DNA of 40,945 bases. Source: Solirubrobacterales bacterium (GTDB lineage: Bacteria; Actinomycetota; Thermoleophilia; Solirubrobacterales; 70-9). The position numbers were made by a program, and so were the translations under genes. The stretch is taken from contig JAIBCJ010000007.1 in NCBI GenBank assembly GCA_019694145.1, forward strand, positions 1-40,945, read 5' to 3'. Shown piece by piece: positions 15,095 to 23,685 of the stretch (positions within the stretch are counted from its first letter, which is position 1; each line of letters begins with the position of its first letter). The notes below the pieces were generated by a model. It was given only the letters and a program-made list of their open reading frames with translations, did no database searches and was not told the DNA's origin.

Positions 15095-16480
15095 TCAGGA
15101 GGGGCGGACGGCCGGGCCGGAGATGCGGTCCTCGCCGGTGCGCTCGCCTACGGGCACGTAATTTGCCTCGCGGGCGCCGGTGTAGATCTGGCGCGGCCGG
15201 GCGATCTTCTTGTCCGGGTCGTCGGTCATCTCCAGCCACTGGGAGATCCACCCGGCGGTGCGGGCGATCGCGAAGATCACCGTGAACATGCCCGGCGGGA
15301 TCCGCAGGGCCTCGTAGATGATCCCGGAATAGAAGTCGACGTTCGGGAAGAGCTTGCGCGAAGTGAAGTACTCGTCGTCGAGAGCCTGCTTTTCGAGCTC
15401 GGTCGCGATCTCGACCAGCGGGTTGTACTCGGTCGCCTCGAAGACTTCGTCGGCGTGGCTCTTGATGATCCTCGCCCGCGGGTCGTAATTCTTGTAGACC
15501 CGGTGGCCGAAGCCCATCAGCTTCTCTTCGCGGTTCTTGACCGCCTCGAGGAAGCCGGGGATGTTGTCCACCTTCTCGATCCGGCGCAGCATCTGCAGCA
15601 CCGCCTCGTTGGCGCCGCCGTGGAGGCGGCCGTATAGGGCGGCGATGCCGGCGGCGACGGCCGAGTACGGGTCGACATCCGAGGAACCGACTCCGCGCAC
15701 GGCGCTGGTCGAGCAGTTCTGCTCGTGGTCGGCGTGAAGGATGAAGAGCACGTCGATCGCCTTCGAAAGGCGGGGGTCCGGCTCGTACTTCGCCTCGGTC
15801 ATCTTGAACATCATCGAGAGGAAGTTCTCCGGGTAGGAGAGGTCGTTGTCCGGATAGACGTAGGGCAGACCCATGTTGTGGCGGTAGGAGAAGGCGGCAA
15901 GGGTCGGCATCTTCGCGATCAGGCGGATCGTCGCGAGGTAGCGCTCGACCGGGTCGTTGATCTGGTTCGAGTCCGGGTAGAAGGTCGAAAGGGCGCCGGT
16001 CGAGGCGAGCAGCATGCCCATCGGGTGGGCGTCGTAGCGGAAGCCGGTGAGGAACTTCTTGATGTCCTCGTGAACGAAGGTGTGATGGGTGACGTCATGG
16101 ACCCAGGCTTCGAGCTGCGGGCGTGTGGGAAGCTCGCCGAAGACCAGCAGGTAAGCCACTTCGAGGAAGGTCGAATGCTCACAAAGCTGGTCGATCGGGA
16201 TGCCGCGGTGCTCGAGGATTCCGGCATCGCCGTCGATGTAGGTGATCGAGGAGCGGCAGGAGGCCGTATTGGTGAAGGCCGGATCGAAGGCCATCATCCC
16301 GAAGTCGTCTTCGTGGACCTTGATCTGGCGCAGATCCAGCGCCTTGATCGTGTCGTCCTCGATCGGAAGCTCGTAGGTGCGACCGGTCCGGTTGTCGGTG
16401 ACCGAGAGGGTGTCGTTTCCGGCGGCTACTCCGCCCCCATCGCCCTCGGCGGGCGCTTCGGTTTGCTGTTCGGTCGACAT
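15095..16480 (-). CDS. gltA: Citrate synthase
   Basis: A 461-aa cytoplasmic enzyme condensing oxaloacetate and acetyl-CoA to citrate in the TCA cycle. The catalytic residues are all present: His252 in HADHEQNCSTS, His287 in LHGGANEA, and Asp382 in NVDFYSG; the GFGHRVYKNYDPRA loop is also intact. The LHADHEQN context and the length suit the type II (E. coli-like, hexameric) family. The first 25 residues are a poorly conserved acidic Gly/Ala extension. GAGGAGAAGC just before ATG supports the start. The upstream PfkB gene ends 55 nt before it, so a pfkB-gltA-118aa operon is possible. Confidence 0.97.
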   Translation of the reverse strand: MSTEQQTEAPAEGDGGGVAAGNDTLSVTDNRTGRTYELPIEDDTIKALDLRQIKVHEDDFGMMAFDPAFTNTASCRSSITYIDGDAGILEHRGIPIDQLCEHSTFLEVAYLLVFGELPTRPQLEAWVHDVTHHTFVHEDIKKFLTGFRYDAHPMGMLLASTGALSTFYPDSNQINDPVERYLATIRLIAKMPTLAAFSYRHNMGLPYVYPDNDLSYPENFLSMMFKMTEAKYEPDPRLSKAIDVLFILHADHEQNCSTSAVRGVGSSDVDPYSAVAAGIAALYGRLHGGANEAVLQMLRRIEKVDNIPGFLEAVKNREEKLMGFGHRVYKNYDPRARIIKSHADEVFEATEYNPLVEIATELEKQALDDEYFTSRKLFPNVDFYSGIIYEALRIPPGMFTVIFAIARTAGWISQWLEMTDDPDKKIARPRQIYTGAREANYVPVGERTGEDRISGPAVRPS

Positions 16481-16535
16481 GCTTCTCCTCGGATCCTGTT
16501 CTCTGATCTTTCTTCGGACCAGTATCTCAGGTCGG

Positions 16536-17447
16536 TTAAGTCAGCGAGAAACTGGTCATCGACCGCAGCGCTTCGAGGCGCGACTCGATCTCGTCGCGGC
16601 TCAGGCGGCTGACTCTTTCGGTGCCGAACTCCTCGACGTTGTAGGAGGCGAGCACGGTGCCGTAGCCCATCGCGGTGCGCAGAGTCTGCTGGTCGATGCC
16701 ACCGGCCTCGCCGTCGAGGTAACCGAGGAAGCCGCCGGCGAAGGAATCACCGGCGCCGGTCGGGTCCCGCACGTCCTCCAGGGGAAACCCGGGCAGGGCA
16801 AAGAAGCCGCCGGGCGTGAACAGGGCGGCGCCGTACTCCCCCTGCTTGGCGATCACGGCCTTCGGGCCCATCTCCATCACCGCGGCAGCGGCCCGGGCGA
16901 GGTTCGGCTCTCCGGTCAGCTGGCGGATCTCGGCGTCGTTGATCAGCAGGCAGTCAACTTCGGATATCGCCGCTTCCAGCGACTCCTTCGCGGTGTCGAT
17001 CCAGAGGTTCATCGTGTCGAGCCCGACGAAACCGGCCTCCGGGCACTGGGCCCGGACCTGGCGCTGCAGGTCCGGCTGGATGTTGGCCAGAAAGAGCAGG
17101 TCGGCCGCCTTCGAGGTGTCCGAGAGCTTCGGCTCGAAATCGCCGAAGACGTTGAGGCGGGTGTCATCGGTGTGGGCCGTGTTCAGGTCGTACTCGTAGT
17201 GACCCTTCCAGAAGAAGGTCTCGCCGCTGACCCGTTCGATGTCATCGGTGATCACGCCGCGGTTTTCGAGCACTGCCAGTTCGGTCTCGGTGAAGTCATC
17301 CCCGACCGGCCCGACCACGCGGACATCGGTGAAGAAACTCGCAGCAAGCGAGAAGTGGACTGCGGAGCCGCCGAGCATGCGCTCGCGCTCGCCAAATGGT
17401 GTGGCGACCGCATCAAAGGCGATCGACCCGACAACGGTCAGAGACAT
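16536..17447 (-). CDS. PfkB-family carbohydrate/nucleoside kinase
   Basis: A 303-aa kinase of the ribokinase / PfkB family transferring phosphate from ATP to a sugar or nucleoside hydroxyl. The N-terminal GGSAVHFSLAASFF segment and the C-terminal signature DPTGAGDSFAGGFLGYL (GAGD supplies the anion hole and catalytic Asp) are clear. The substrate cannot be read from the sequence. Start ATG 17447 was chosen because TACGAT (17455-17460, minus strand) ends 7 nt upstream, in the leaderless layout common here; an in-frame GTG at 17468 would add 7 residues. It is divergent from the quinone oxidoreductase gene and upstream of citrate synthase. Confidence 0.88.
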   Translation of the reverse strand: MSLTVVGSIAFDAVATPFGERERMLGGSAVHFSLAASFFTDVRVVGPVGDDFTETELAVLENRGVITDDIERVSGETFFWKGHYEYDLNTAHTDDTRLNVFGDFEPKLSDTSKAADLLFLANIQPDLQRQVRAQCPEAGFVGLDTMNLWIDTAKESLEAAISEVDCLLINDAEIRQLTGEPNLARAAAAVMEMGPKAVIAKQGEYGAALFTPGGFFALPGFPLEDVRDPTGAGDSFAGGFLGYLDGEAGGIDQQTLRTAMGYGTVLASYNVEEFGTERVSRLSRDEIESRLEALRSMTSFSLT

Positions 17448-17454
17448 GGGCGGG

Positions 17455-17460
17455 ATCGTA
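17455..17460 (-). promoter_or_regulatory. -10 hexamer of a leaderless promoter (PfkB gene)
   Basis: TACGAT on the minus strand, 7 nt before ATG 17447. It helps choose that start over the GTG at 17468. Confidence 0.4.
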
Positions 17461-17485
17461 TCCGCCACCGTGAAAAGATGGCTTT

Positions 17486-18433
17486 GTGAAAGCGATCCAG
17501 ATTCAGGAGTTCGGCGGGCCGGAGGTGATGAACCTGGTCGAACTGCCCGATCCGGTGCCGGCCGAAGGGGAAGTCCTGGTCGAAATCAACCGGGCGGGAG
17601 TCAACTTCTCCGACACTCACATCACCAACGACCAGTACGTGGCGAGGCAACAGCTGCCGCTGATCCCGGGAATCGAGTTCGTGGGCGTGGCCGAGGGTGG
17701 CCGTCGGGTTGCGGCGGTGGTCCCGAACGGCAGCTACGCCGAGAAGATCGCGGTGCCGGAAAGTTCTCTGGTGGAGATCCCCGATGAAATCGATGACGAG
17801 CAGGCCGCCGGAATCATGATCCAGGGAGTCACCGCCGACGGGGTACTGACCATCTCCGGCAACCTGAAGCCGGGCGAGACAGTGGTGGTCGGTGCGGCCG
17901 CCGGCGGGACCGGCAGCCTCGCGGTCCAGCTGGCCCGCTCGATGGGCGCCGGGAAAGTGATCGGGCTGGCCTCGGGGGAGGAGAAACAGCAGCTGGTTCT
18001 CGACCTCGGCGCGGACGCCGCCGTCGACTCGCGCAGCGAGCGCCTGGCCGAGGAGGTGACCGCGGCAGCCGGCGGCCAGGTCGATGTCGTGCTGGAGATG
18101 GCGGGCGGCAAATCCTTCGACCAGTTGATCGAAACCCTGCGCCCGTTTGGCCGCATGGTGGTGGTCGGAATCGCCACCCGGGAGCAGAATGAGCTCAGGA
18201 CTGGCAGACTGCTGAAGAACAGCCTCAGTGTTACCGGCTTCTGGCTGATGCACCTGCTGGCCCGCCCTGATCTCGCCCGCGACTCGATCGACCGGGTTTT
18301 TGGCGCTACCGCCCGGGGAGATCTGAAGGCAGTGGTCGGCGGAACCTACGGGCTTTCCGAAGTCCGCCGGGTCCATCAGGACATTGCCGGACGGAAGACA
18401 GTCGGCAAGCTGCTGCTGGACCCAACCAGATGA
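17486..18433 (+). CDS. Zinc-free medium-chain oxidoreductase, NADPH:quinone reductase type
   Basis: A 315-aa MDR-superfamily enzyme. The GroES-like N-terminal half (about 1-115) has FGGPEVMNLVELPDPVPAEGEV, here FGGPEVMNLVE and PAEGEVLVEINRAGVNFSD, which is typical of quinone reductases and lacks the Cys/His zinc ligands of alcohol dehydrogenases. The Rossmann half has the cofactor loop GAAAGGTGSLAVQLA (about 136-150). Substrate is unassigned; NADPH-dependent reduction of quinones or enones is usual. The start is GTG. Its stop overlaps the helicase start (ATGA at 18430-18433), so the two are translationally coupled. Confidence 0.88.
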   Translation: MKAIQIQEFGGPEVMNLVELPDPVPAEGEVLVEINRAGVNFSDTHITNDQYVARQQLPLIPGIEFVGVAEGGRRVAAVVPNGSYAEKIAVPESSLVEIPDEIDDEQAAGIMIQGVTADGVLTISGNLKPGETVVVGAAAGGTGSLAVQLARSMGAGKVIGLASGEEKQQLVLDLGADAAVDSRSERLAEEVTAAAGGQVDVVLEMAGGKSFDQLIETLRPFGRMVVVGIATREQNELRTGRLLKNSLSVTGFWLMHLLARPDLARDSIDRVFGATARGDLKAVVGGTYGLSEVRRVHQDIAGRKTVGKLLLDPTR

Positions 18434-19989
18434 CAGAACAAGAACAGACAGAAGAGAAACTTTTCAAGGACTTGGGCCTCTCGCCCGAGATCCAGCAGGC
18501 GATCGACGAGATCGGCTTTGACAAGCCGAGCCCGATCCAGGCCGAAGCCATCCCGGAGCTCCTCGCGGGGCACGACGTGATCGGCCAGGCCCAGACCGGT
18601 ACCGGCAAGACCGCGGCCTTCGGGCTGCCCATGCTCCAGTACCTCGACCCGGCCAACGACGAGGTGCAGGCAATCGTCCTCACTCCGACCCGTGAGCTCT
18701 GCATCCAGGTGACCCAGGCGCTCCGTTCCTACGCCGAGCATCTCGACATCGAGATCGTCGCGGTCTTCGGCGGGGCGCCGATCCGCAGCCAGCAGGCTCA
18801 GCTCCGCTCCGGGGCGCATGTGGTCGTAGCGACCGTGGGGCGGATGAAGGACCTGATTTCCCGCCGGTCCCTGGTCCTCACCGCGGCCCGCTTCGTGGTG
18901 CTTGACGAGGCCGACGAGATGCTCGACCTCGGTTTCATCGAGGACGTCGAGCGGATCCTCCGGATGTGCCCGAGCGGCCGTCAGACCGCCCTATTCTCGG
19001 CCACCATGCCGCCGCCGATCAAGCGGCTGGCCGACACCTTCATGTACGACCCGGTGACCATCTCGATCACCCCGAAGACCCTCACCGTCGACGCAATCGA
19101 GCAGGCCTTCGTCGAGGTGCCGGGGCGGGCCAAGGTCGACAAGCTGATTGAGGTTGTCAAAGAAGAGGATCCCGAGCAGGCGATCCTCTTCTGCCGCACC
19201 AAGATCGGGGCTTCGCGGCTGGAGCGTGACCTGAAGAACCGCGGCCTGGACGTCAAGGCGCTGCACGGCGACCTCAGCCAGGGAGTCCGCGACGGAGTGA
19301 TGCTGGCCTTCAAGAACCATCGCTGCAAGCTTCTGGTCGCGACCGACATCGCGGCCCGGGGGCTGGATGTCGACCACGTCACGCACGTGATCAACTACGA
19401 CATCCCGAACAGTTCCGAGACCTACGTTCACCGGATCGGGCGTACCGGCCGGGCGGGGCGTACCGGCCGGGCGATCACCTTCGTCACCCCGGACCAGCGA
19501 CGGGACCTGGAGCAGATCAAGAAGGACGTGAAGGCGTCGATCTCCGAATGGGAGAAGCCCGAGGACCGGATCGAGCACGCCCGGCCGCCCCGCCGCAAGC
19601 GTCGCGGCGAGCAGCCGGCTCCGCTTGACGACCAACCGGCAGTGGCGGTCGAGGAGGTCGAGGAATTCGACGAGGTGGTCGAGGTTCCGCTCGAGGGTCC
19701 AGGCGGCGACCAGCCGGAAACCGCTTCCGATGACATCCCGGACGCGAGGGAGGGTGCGGTCAAGCTCTTCGTCAACCGGGGTTCCCGCTCGGATATCACC
19801 GAGGAAGACCTGCGCTGGGCCCTGAGGGAAGGCGCTGTCCTCAGTGATGACCAGATCTCCGACGTGCGGGTGCTGGAACGCTTTTCCTTCGTCGAGGTGG
19901 ACGGCGACGTGGCCGAGAAGACGGTCGAGTTCCTCGACGGCACCAAGCTCAAGGGTTCAGGCATCCGGGTCGAGATCGCCCGCAGTTAG
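18430..19989 (+). CDS. DEAD-box RNA helicase with DbpA-type RNA-binding domain
   Basis: A 519-aa ATP-dependent RNA helicase of the DeaD/CsdA type, expected to act in ribosome assembly or mRNA turnover. Motifs in order: Q motif (FDKPSPIQ, 30-37), Walker A AQTGTGKT (54-61), PTREL (86-90), DEAD (159-162), SAT (190-192), ARGLDVD and HRIGRTGRAGRTGR. The usual TPGR motif reads TVGR at 135-138. A basic then acidic low-complexity linker (about 385-435) leads to a C-terminal DbpA-like domain (VKLFVNRGSRSDITEEDL to the end). It is coupled by ATGA overlap to the quinone reductase gene. Confidence 0.96.
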   Translation: MTEQEQTEEKLFKDLGLSPEIQQAIDEIGFDKPSPIQAEAIPELLAGHDVIGQAQTGTGKTAAFGLPMLQYLDPANDEVQAIVLTPTRELCIQVTQALRSYAEHLDIEIVAVFGGAPIRSQQAQLRSGAHVVVATVGRMKDLISRRSLVLTAARFVVLDEADEMLDLGFIEDVERILRMCPSGRQTALFSATMPPPIKRLADTFMYDPVTISITPKTLTVDAIEQAFVEVPGRAKVDKLIEVVKEEDPEQAILFCRTKIGASRLERDLKNRGLDVKALHGDLSQGVRDGVMLAFKNHRCKLLVATDIAARGLDVDHVTHVINYDIPNSSETYVHRIGRTGRAGRTGRAITFVTPDQRRDLEQIKKDVKASISEWEKPEDRIEHARPPRRKRRGEQPAPLDDQPAVAVEEVEEFDEVVEVPLEGPGGDQPETASDDIPDAREGAVKLFVNRGSRSDITEEDLRWALREGAVLSDDQISDVRVLERFSFVEVDGDVAEKTVEFLDGTKLKGSGIRVEIARS

Positions 19990-20005
19990 GACCACCTACA
20001 GCGGC

Positions 20006-20368
20006 TCACGGAGATTCGCTGGTCAGGCGATCGATTACTTCGAAAAGCCGTTCGAAATTGATTGGCTTGGCCAGCCGGGCATCGGCCGAATGCATGATCG
20101 GATCGCTTTCCGAGGCGGGACTCGCGCTGACGACGATCACCGGCAGCTCGGACCACTGTTCCCTGAGCCGGGTGAGCAAACCGGCATCATCGAACACCGG
20201 CATGCTCTCGTCAAGCACGATCAGGTCCGGCTCTGCGGTGGATCCGAGCTGATCGAGCGCCTCAAGGCCGTTCGCGGCCTCTTCGACCTGATGTCCGGCC
20301 ATCTCCAGTCTTCGCCTGATCAGAAGCCGGATCGCCGATGAATCCTCGACCACCAGAATCCGGCCCAT
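20006..20368 (-). CDS. Receiver-only response regulator (CheY-like)
   Basis: A 120-aa single receiver domain with the acidic pair E8-D9, phosphoacceptor D53 (LIVLDESMP), S81 and K101 (LAKP). There is no output domain, so it probably acts by protein contact or as a phosphate carrier. Its ATG shares a base with the upstream kinase stop (TGATG at 20366-20370). The pairing with the two kinases upstream is therefore firm by position. Confidence 0.93.
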   Translation of the reverse strand: MGRILVVEDSSAIRLLIRRRLEMAGHQVEEAANGLEALDQLGSTAEPDLIVLDESMPVFDDAGLLTRLREQWSELPVIVVSASPASESDPIMHSADARLAKPINFERLFEVIDRLTSESP

Positions 20369-21429
20369 CAGGCCGGTCCCGGCTCGCCCGGCGAAATCGC
20401 CTTCGCTCGATCGATCGGGAAACGCAGGGTGAAGGTGCTGCCTTCACCGAAAGTCGACTGGACCTCGATCGACCCGCGGTGCAGTTCGATCAGGCGCTTG
20501 GCGATGGTCAGGCCAATCCCGGCGCCGGTCCGGTCTCCGCTGCCGCCGTCTCCCTGGCTGAAGCTTGAGAGAGCCTGTTTCGGGTTGCTGAAGGGGAGCC
20601 CCCGGCCATCATCGGAAACCGAGACCGCTACCGCGTCGTCATCGGTCCACAGCTTCATCACGATCCTGGTTCCGGAGGGGTTATGGACCATCGCGTTACG
20701 CACGAGGTTGGCGAACATCTGCCGGACCCGCGCCGGGTCGGCGTCAACCGGGGGAATATCTTCCTGGACTTCCAGGGTCAGGGTGTCGCCCCGGTTCGCA
20801 GCTTCCTGCAGGTGCGCCTCGACCAGAACCCGGGCGATCTCTCCGAGGTCGACCCGCTCCAGGTTGAGCCTGAGTTCACCGAAGCTGTTGCTGGTCAGTT
20901 CGAAGACGTCATCGACCAGCTTGGTCAGATGAAGGGCGGTCTGGGAAATCATCTGGACCGCTTCGATCTGGGCGGGCTTCAGGTTGTCAGTATCCATCTC
21001 GAGGATTTCGGCGAACCCCAGCAGAGCGGTCAGCGGCGTCCTGAGCTCATGCGAGGCCGCCATGGTGAACGCCGTGCGTCGCTCGTTCATCTCCTCTGAC
21101 CAGTCGGCCTCCCAGACCATCAGGACCCACTCGCCCCCGGCCAGTGGCTCGGTCCAGACCATCCAGTGGAGGTCGGGTCCACCCGTCCGGCCGGGGCAGG
21201 TGATCACTTCATGCCGGATCAGCAGGCGGTCGAGCTTCTGCTCGTGGGCAATGCCCGCCAGGGCTTCCCGAATCGACCGTGTCTCCAGCAGGAGGGGTGC
21301 GATTCGTGAAGTCGGAGCGTTGGCCCAGATGATCCGGCCGGCATCGTCGATCGCGGCGATCACCATCGGCAGGACTCCGAGCACCTGCTCCAGGTATGCG
21401 ACCGAAGGCTTCCGGGGTTCCGGACCCAT
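20368..21429 (-). CDS. Soluble PAS-type sensor histidine kinase (second of a tandem pair)
   Basis: A 353-aa kinase without membrane segments. A PAS-like N-terminal domain (about 12-110, with AAIDDAGRIIWANAPT) precedes HisKA with phosphoacceptor H127 in AASHELRTPL and HATPase_c with NLVRNAMVHN (N box), VSDDGRGLPF (G1) and GAGIGLTIAKRLIELH (G2). It is a close paralogue of the kinase just upstream: same length, the same ERR.AFTMAASHELR segment and the same LELTSNSFGELRL-like helix. The gap to the upstream gene is 3 nt, and its own stop overlaps the response regulator start. Confidence 0.93.
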   Translation of the reverse strand: MGPEPRKPSVAYLEQVLGVLPMVIAAIDDAGRIIWANAPTSRIAPLLLETRSIREALAGIAHEQKLDRLLIRHEVITCPGRTGGPDLHWMVWTEPLAGGEWVLMVWEADWSEEMNERRTAFTMAASHELRTPLTALLGFAEILEMDTDNLKPAQIEAVQMISQTALHLTKLVDDVFELTSNSFGELRLNLERVDLGEIARVLVEAHLQEAANRGDTLTLEVQEDIPPVDADPARVRQMFANLVRNAMVHNPSGTRIVMKLWTDDDAVAVSVSDDGRGLPFSNPKQALSSFSQGDGGSGDRTGAGIGLTIAKRLIELHRGSIEVQSTFGEGSTFTLRFPIDRAKAISPGEPGPA

Positions 21430-21432
21430 CGG

Positions 21433-22494
21433 TCAGAGTCCGGTTCCCTCGGCCAGGGCCGCTTCACGGTCGACCGGTAGCCACAGCGTGAACGAGGTGC
21501 CTTCGCCCCGGCCGGTCTCGACCGTGATCCGGCCTCGATGAAGTTCGACCAGAAGCTTGGTCAGGGGAACTCCGATCCCGGAGCCGGTTCGGTCTCCGTC
21601 ACTTGCGGCTTCGCCCCGGCGGAAACTGAGAAAAACAGCCTCGGGGTCATCGAATGGAAGGCCGACGCCGTCATCGGCCACGGTGATCGCGATCTCGTTC
21701 CCGGACCGTCGGGCCTTGACCCGGATTTTCACCCCGGCCGCATTGTGAACCGATGCGTTGCTGACCAGATTCGAAATCATCTGGATCATCCGGCTCTCGT
21801 CGGCTTCGATCACCGGGAGTTCTTCGGCATCCAGAGTTAGCGTCTGTCCGCGGTCGCTGATTCCGGGCTCGAGTGAGCTGATGACTACCGCGATTACCTG
21901 GTTGAGGTCGATCTCATGCAGATCCAGACGCAGCTCTCCGAAACTGCTCCTGGTCAAATCGAAGATGTCATCGACCAGAACCGACAGGAGACGGGCGGAA
22001 TCCTCGACGATGCGGGCCGCCTCGGCCTGTTCCGGACTAAGCGACTCGGGCTGCATGTTGAGAATCTCCGAGAACCCGCGAATTGTGGTCAGGGGACCGC
22101 GAAGTTCATGCGAGGCGGCCATCGTGAATGCGACGCGGCGTTCGTTGATCACTTCGCTCCAGTCGGTGTCCCAGACCGTCAGCACGAATTCCCCCTCCGG
22201 TTCGGAAGCGTCCCAGAGCATCCAGTGGAGTTCGGGCCCCTCCGGCCGGGCGGCGAAAGTCGCGATCTCGCGGTGAAAGAGAATCCGGTCAACCTTCTCG
22301 ACGTTGGTCAGCTCTTCCAGCGAAGCCCTGAGCTTCACGCCGGGACCGATCGTGGGGACCATCTCTTCCGCGGTCCTGTTGACGCAAACCACGATGCCGT
22401 CGCTGTCGACGGTGATCACCGCGCTTGGCAAAGAATCGAGCGTGCGCTTGCGGAGGGCCAGCTCTTCCTTGTCGTCCCTCGCACTCATTGCCAT
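21433..22494 (-). CDS. Soluble PAS-type sensor histidine kinase (first of a tandem pair)
   Basis: A 353-aa cytoplasmic kinase. The PAS-like domain (about 15-115, with SAVITVDSDGIVVCVNRTAEE) precedes HisKA with H129 in AASHELRGPL, then HATPase_c with NLVSNASVHN, VADDGVGLPF and GSGIGVPLTKLLVELHRG. The usual GTGLGL of the G2 box reads GSGIGV. It starts the three-gene minus-strand operon kinase-kinase-receiver. It seems leaderless: TAGGCT (minus, 22501-22506) ends 6 nt before ATG 22494. The signal sensed is unknown; residues shared with the second kinase include the LHWM.W segment inside the PAS region. Confidence 0.93.
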   Translation of the reverse strand: MAMSARDDKEELALRKRTLDSLPSAVITVDSDGIVVCVNRTAEEMVPTIGPGVKLRASLEELTNVEKVDRILFHREIATFAARPEGPELHWMLWDASEPEGEFVLTVWDTDWSEVINERRVAFTMAASHELRGPLTTIRGFSEILNMQPESLSPEQAEAARIVEDSARLLSVLVDDIFDLTRSSFGELRLDLHEIDLNQVIAVVISSLEPGISDRGQTLTLDAEELPVIEADESRMIQMISNLVSNASVHNAAGVKIRVKARRSGNEIAITVADDGVGLPFDDPEAVFLSFRRGEAASDGDRTGSGIGVPLTKLLVELHRGRITVETGRGEGTSFTLWLPVDREAALAEGTGL

Positions 22495-22500
22495 GGGGAG

Positions 22501-22506
22501 AGCCTA
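22501..22506 (-). promoter_or_regulatory. -10 hexamer of a leaderless promoter (histidine kinase operon)
   Basis: TAGGCT on the minus strand, 6 nt before ATG 22494, with no ribosome site. Confidence 0.55.
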
Positions 22507-22531
22507 GCCGCCATCCCGGTGCACTGACTCG

Positions 22532-22537
22532 TAATCT
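22532..22537 (+). promoter_or_regulatory. -10 hexamer of a leaderless promoter (phosphotransferase gene)
   Basis: TAATCT ends 8 nt before ATG 22546 and no ribosome site is present. It is divergent from the histidine kinase promoter about 30 nt away. Confidence 0.5.
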
Positions 22538-22545
22538 CTTGTGCC

Positions 22546-23583
22546 ATGAGTCCTCAAACCGATGGCATTGAGCACGGTCCGCTGGAAGACTGGTTCCGGG
22601 AACGGGTTGCCGAACTCGAGCCTCCCCTCGATTACGAGAAGATCCACGGCGGCATGTCGAACCTCACCTATCTGGTCACCGACCAGGGCGGGTCGAGGTG
22701 GGTTCTCCGCCGTCCCCCGCTGGGCAAGGTTCTCGGCTCGGCCCACGACATGGGCCGCGAAGTGAGGGTCGTCAGGGCGCTGGCCGGAACCGGGGTGCCG
22801 GTGCCTCCGGTGGTCGGCTACTGCGAGGACGAGGCGGTGACCGGAGCGCCCTTTTACGTGATGGAGTTCGTCGAGGGCCCGGTGATCCGGGGTCCCGAGC
22901 AGGCTGCCGCCTTTCCCTCCGAAGAACAGCGCCGCCGCCTCGGCGAGGGCCTGGTCGAGACGATGGCGAAGATCCATTCGGTCGACGTGAACGAGGTTGG
23001 CCTTTCCGACCTGGGCCGTCACGACGGGTACGTCCAGCGTCAGCTCAAGCGCTGGTCCGGTCAGTGGGAGAAGTCGAAGACCCGCGAGTTGCCGCTGGTC
23101 GAAGACGTCCACTCCCGCTTGGTCGAACTGGCGCCGCCGCAGTCGGCGGTGACCCTGGTTCACGGCGACTACCGGCTTGACAACGTGATCTACAGCCCGA
23201 CCGGCGAGGTCGCCGCCGTGGTCGACTGGGAACTTTGCACGATCGGCGAACCGCTGGCCGACCTCGGTCTGCTGATGGTCTACTGGCGCGAGGCCGGTGA
23301 CGAACAGATCCCGCTGATCACACCCGCGACCGTTGAACCGGGTTTCCCGACGCGGGCCGAGCTGGCTGATCTTTACGCGGAGATCAACGGGCGGGACATC
23401 TCGAAACTCGACTACTTCGTGGCGCTCGGGTTCTGGAAGCTGGCGATCATCGCCGAAGGCGTGCTCGCCCGTTTCGCCGCCGGCCAGTACGGCGACGACA
23501 TCGGCGACGTGGTCGAGCGCTCACAGGCCACGATCGATCTTCTGGTCGGCCAGGCCGACGAGGCGATCAACCGGATTGCATAA
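22546..23583 (+). CDS. APH-fold phosphotransferase of the ACAD10/LvaA type
   Basis: A 345-aa kinase-like enzyme of the aminoglycoside phosphotransferase fold. The N lobe has the Gly-rich GGMSNLTYLV (35-44) and the ATP-binding region WVLRRPP. The catalytic loop HGDYRLDN (206-213, D208) and metal-binding VDWE (226-229, D227) are intact. The family close to this sequence is the N-terminal kinase part of ACAD10/11 and the bacterial LvaA, which phosphorylate 4-hydroxyacyl-CoAs. It is not a likely drug-resistance enzyme. An acyl-CoA dehydrogenase of the matching branch is encoded convergently 100 nt away, which supports this reading. Confidence 0.82.
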   Translation: MSPQTDGIEHGPLEDWFRERVAELEPPLDYEKIHGGMSNLTYLVTDQGGSRWVLRRPPLGKVLGSAHDMGREVRVVRALAGTGVPVPPVVGYCEDEAVTGAPFYVMEFVEGPVIRGPEQAAAFPSEEQRRRLGEGLVETMAKIHSVDVNEVGLSDLGRHDGYVQRQLKRWSGQWEKSKTRELPLVEDVHSRLVELAPPQSAVTLVHGDYRLDNVIYSPTGEVAAVVDWELCTIGEPLADLGLLMVYWREAGDEQIPLITPATVEPGFPTRAELADLYAEINGRDISKLDYFVALGFWKLAIIAEGVLARFAAGQYGDDIGDVVERSQATIDLLVGQADEAINRIA

Positions 23584-23588
23584 GTAAG

Positions 23589-23612
23589 TCGGGCGGGGTC
23601 CGACCCGCCCGA
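23589..23612. terminator. GC-rich hairpin between convergent genes
   Basis: TCGGGCGGG / CCCGCCCGA, a 9-bp stem with a 6-nt loop, starts 5 nt after the phosphotransferase stop. There is no T tract, so termination is likely but not certain. Confidence 0.5.
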
Positions 23613-23665
23613 GGTCAGGCCGCCTGACCGTTGGAGGCGGCCCGCTTCTTCAGGAACCGTCCGAC
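23611..23665 (-). repeat. Duplicate of the acyl-CoA dehydrogenase 3' end
   Basis: This stretch is 91% identical (50 of 55) to 23682-23736, the last 16 codons plus stop of the acyl-CoA dehydrogenase gene, 71 nt away in the same orientation. On the minus strand it encodes the identical peptide VGRFLKKRAASNGQAA and TGA (stop 23615-23617). All five differences are silent third-position changes. It is the tail of a lost second copy or a recombination scar, not an expressed gene. Confidence 0.85.
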
Positions 23666-23685
23666 TACACCAGGGTGTCCGGAGG

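Noticed and set aside
22546..23583. Antibiotic-resistance phosphotransferase.
   Set aside because: The sequence style and the neighbouring acyl-CoA dehydrogenase fit the ACAD10/LvaA branch instead.
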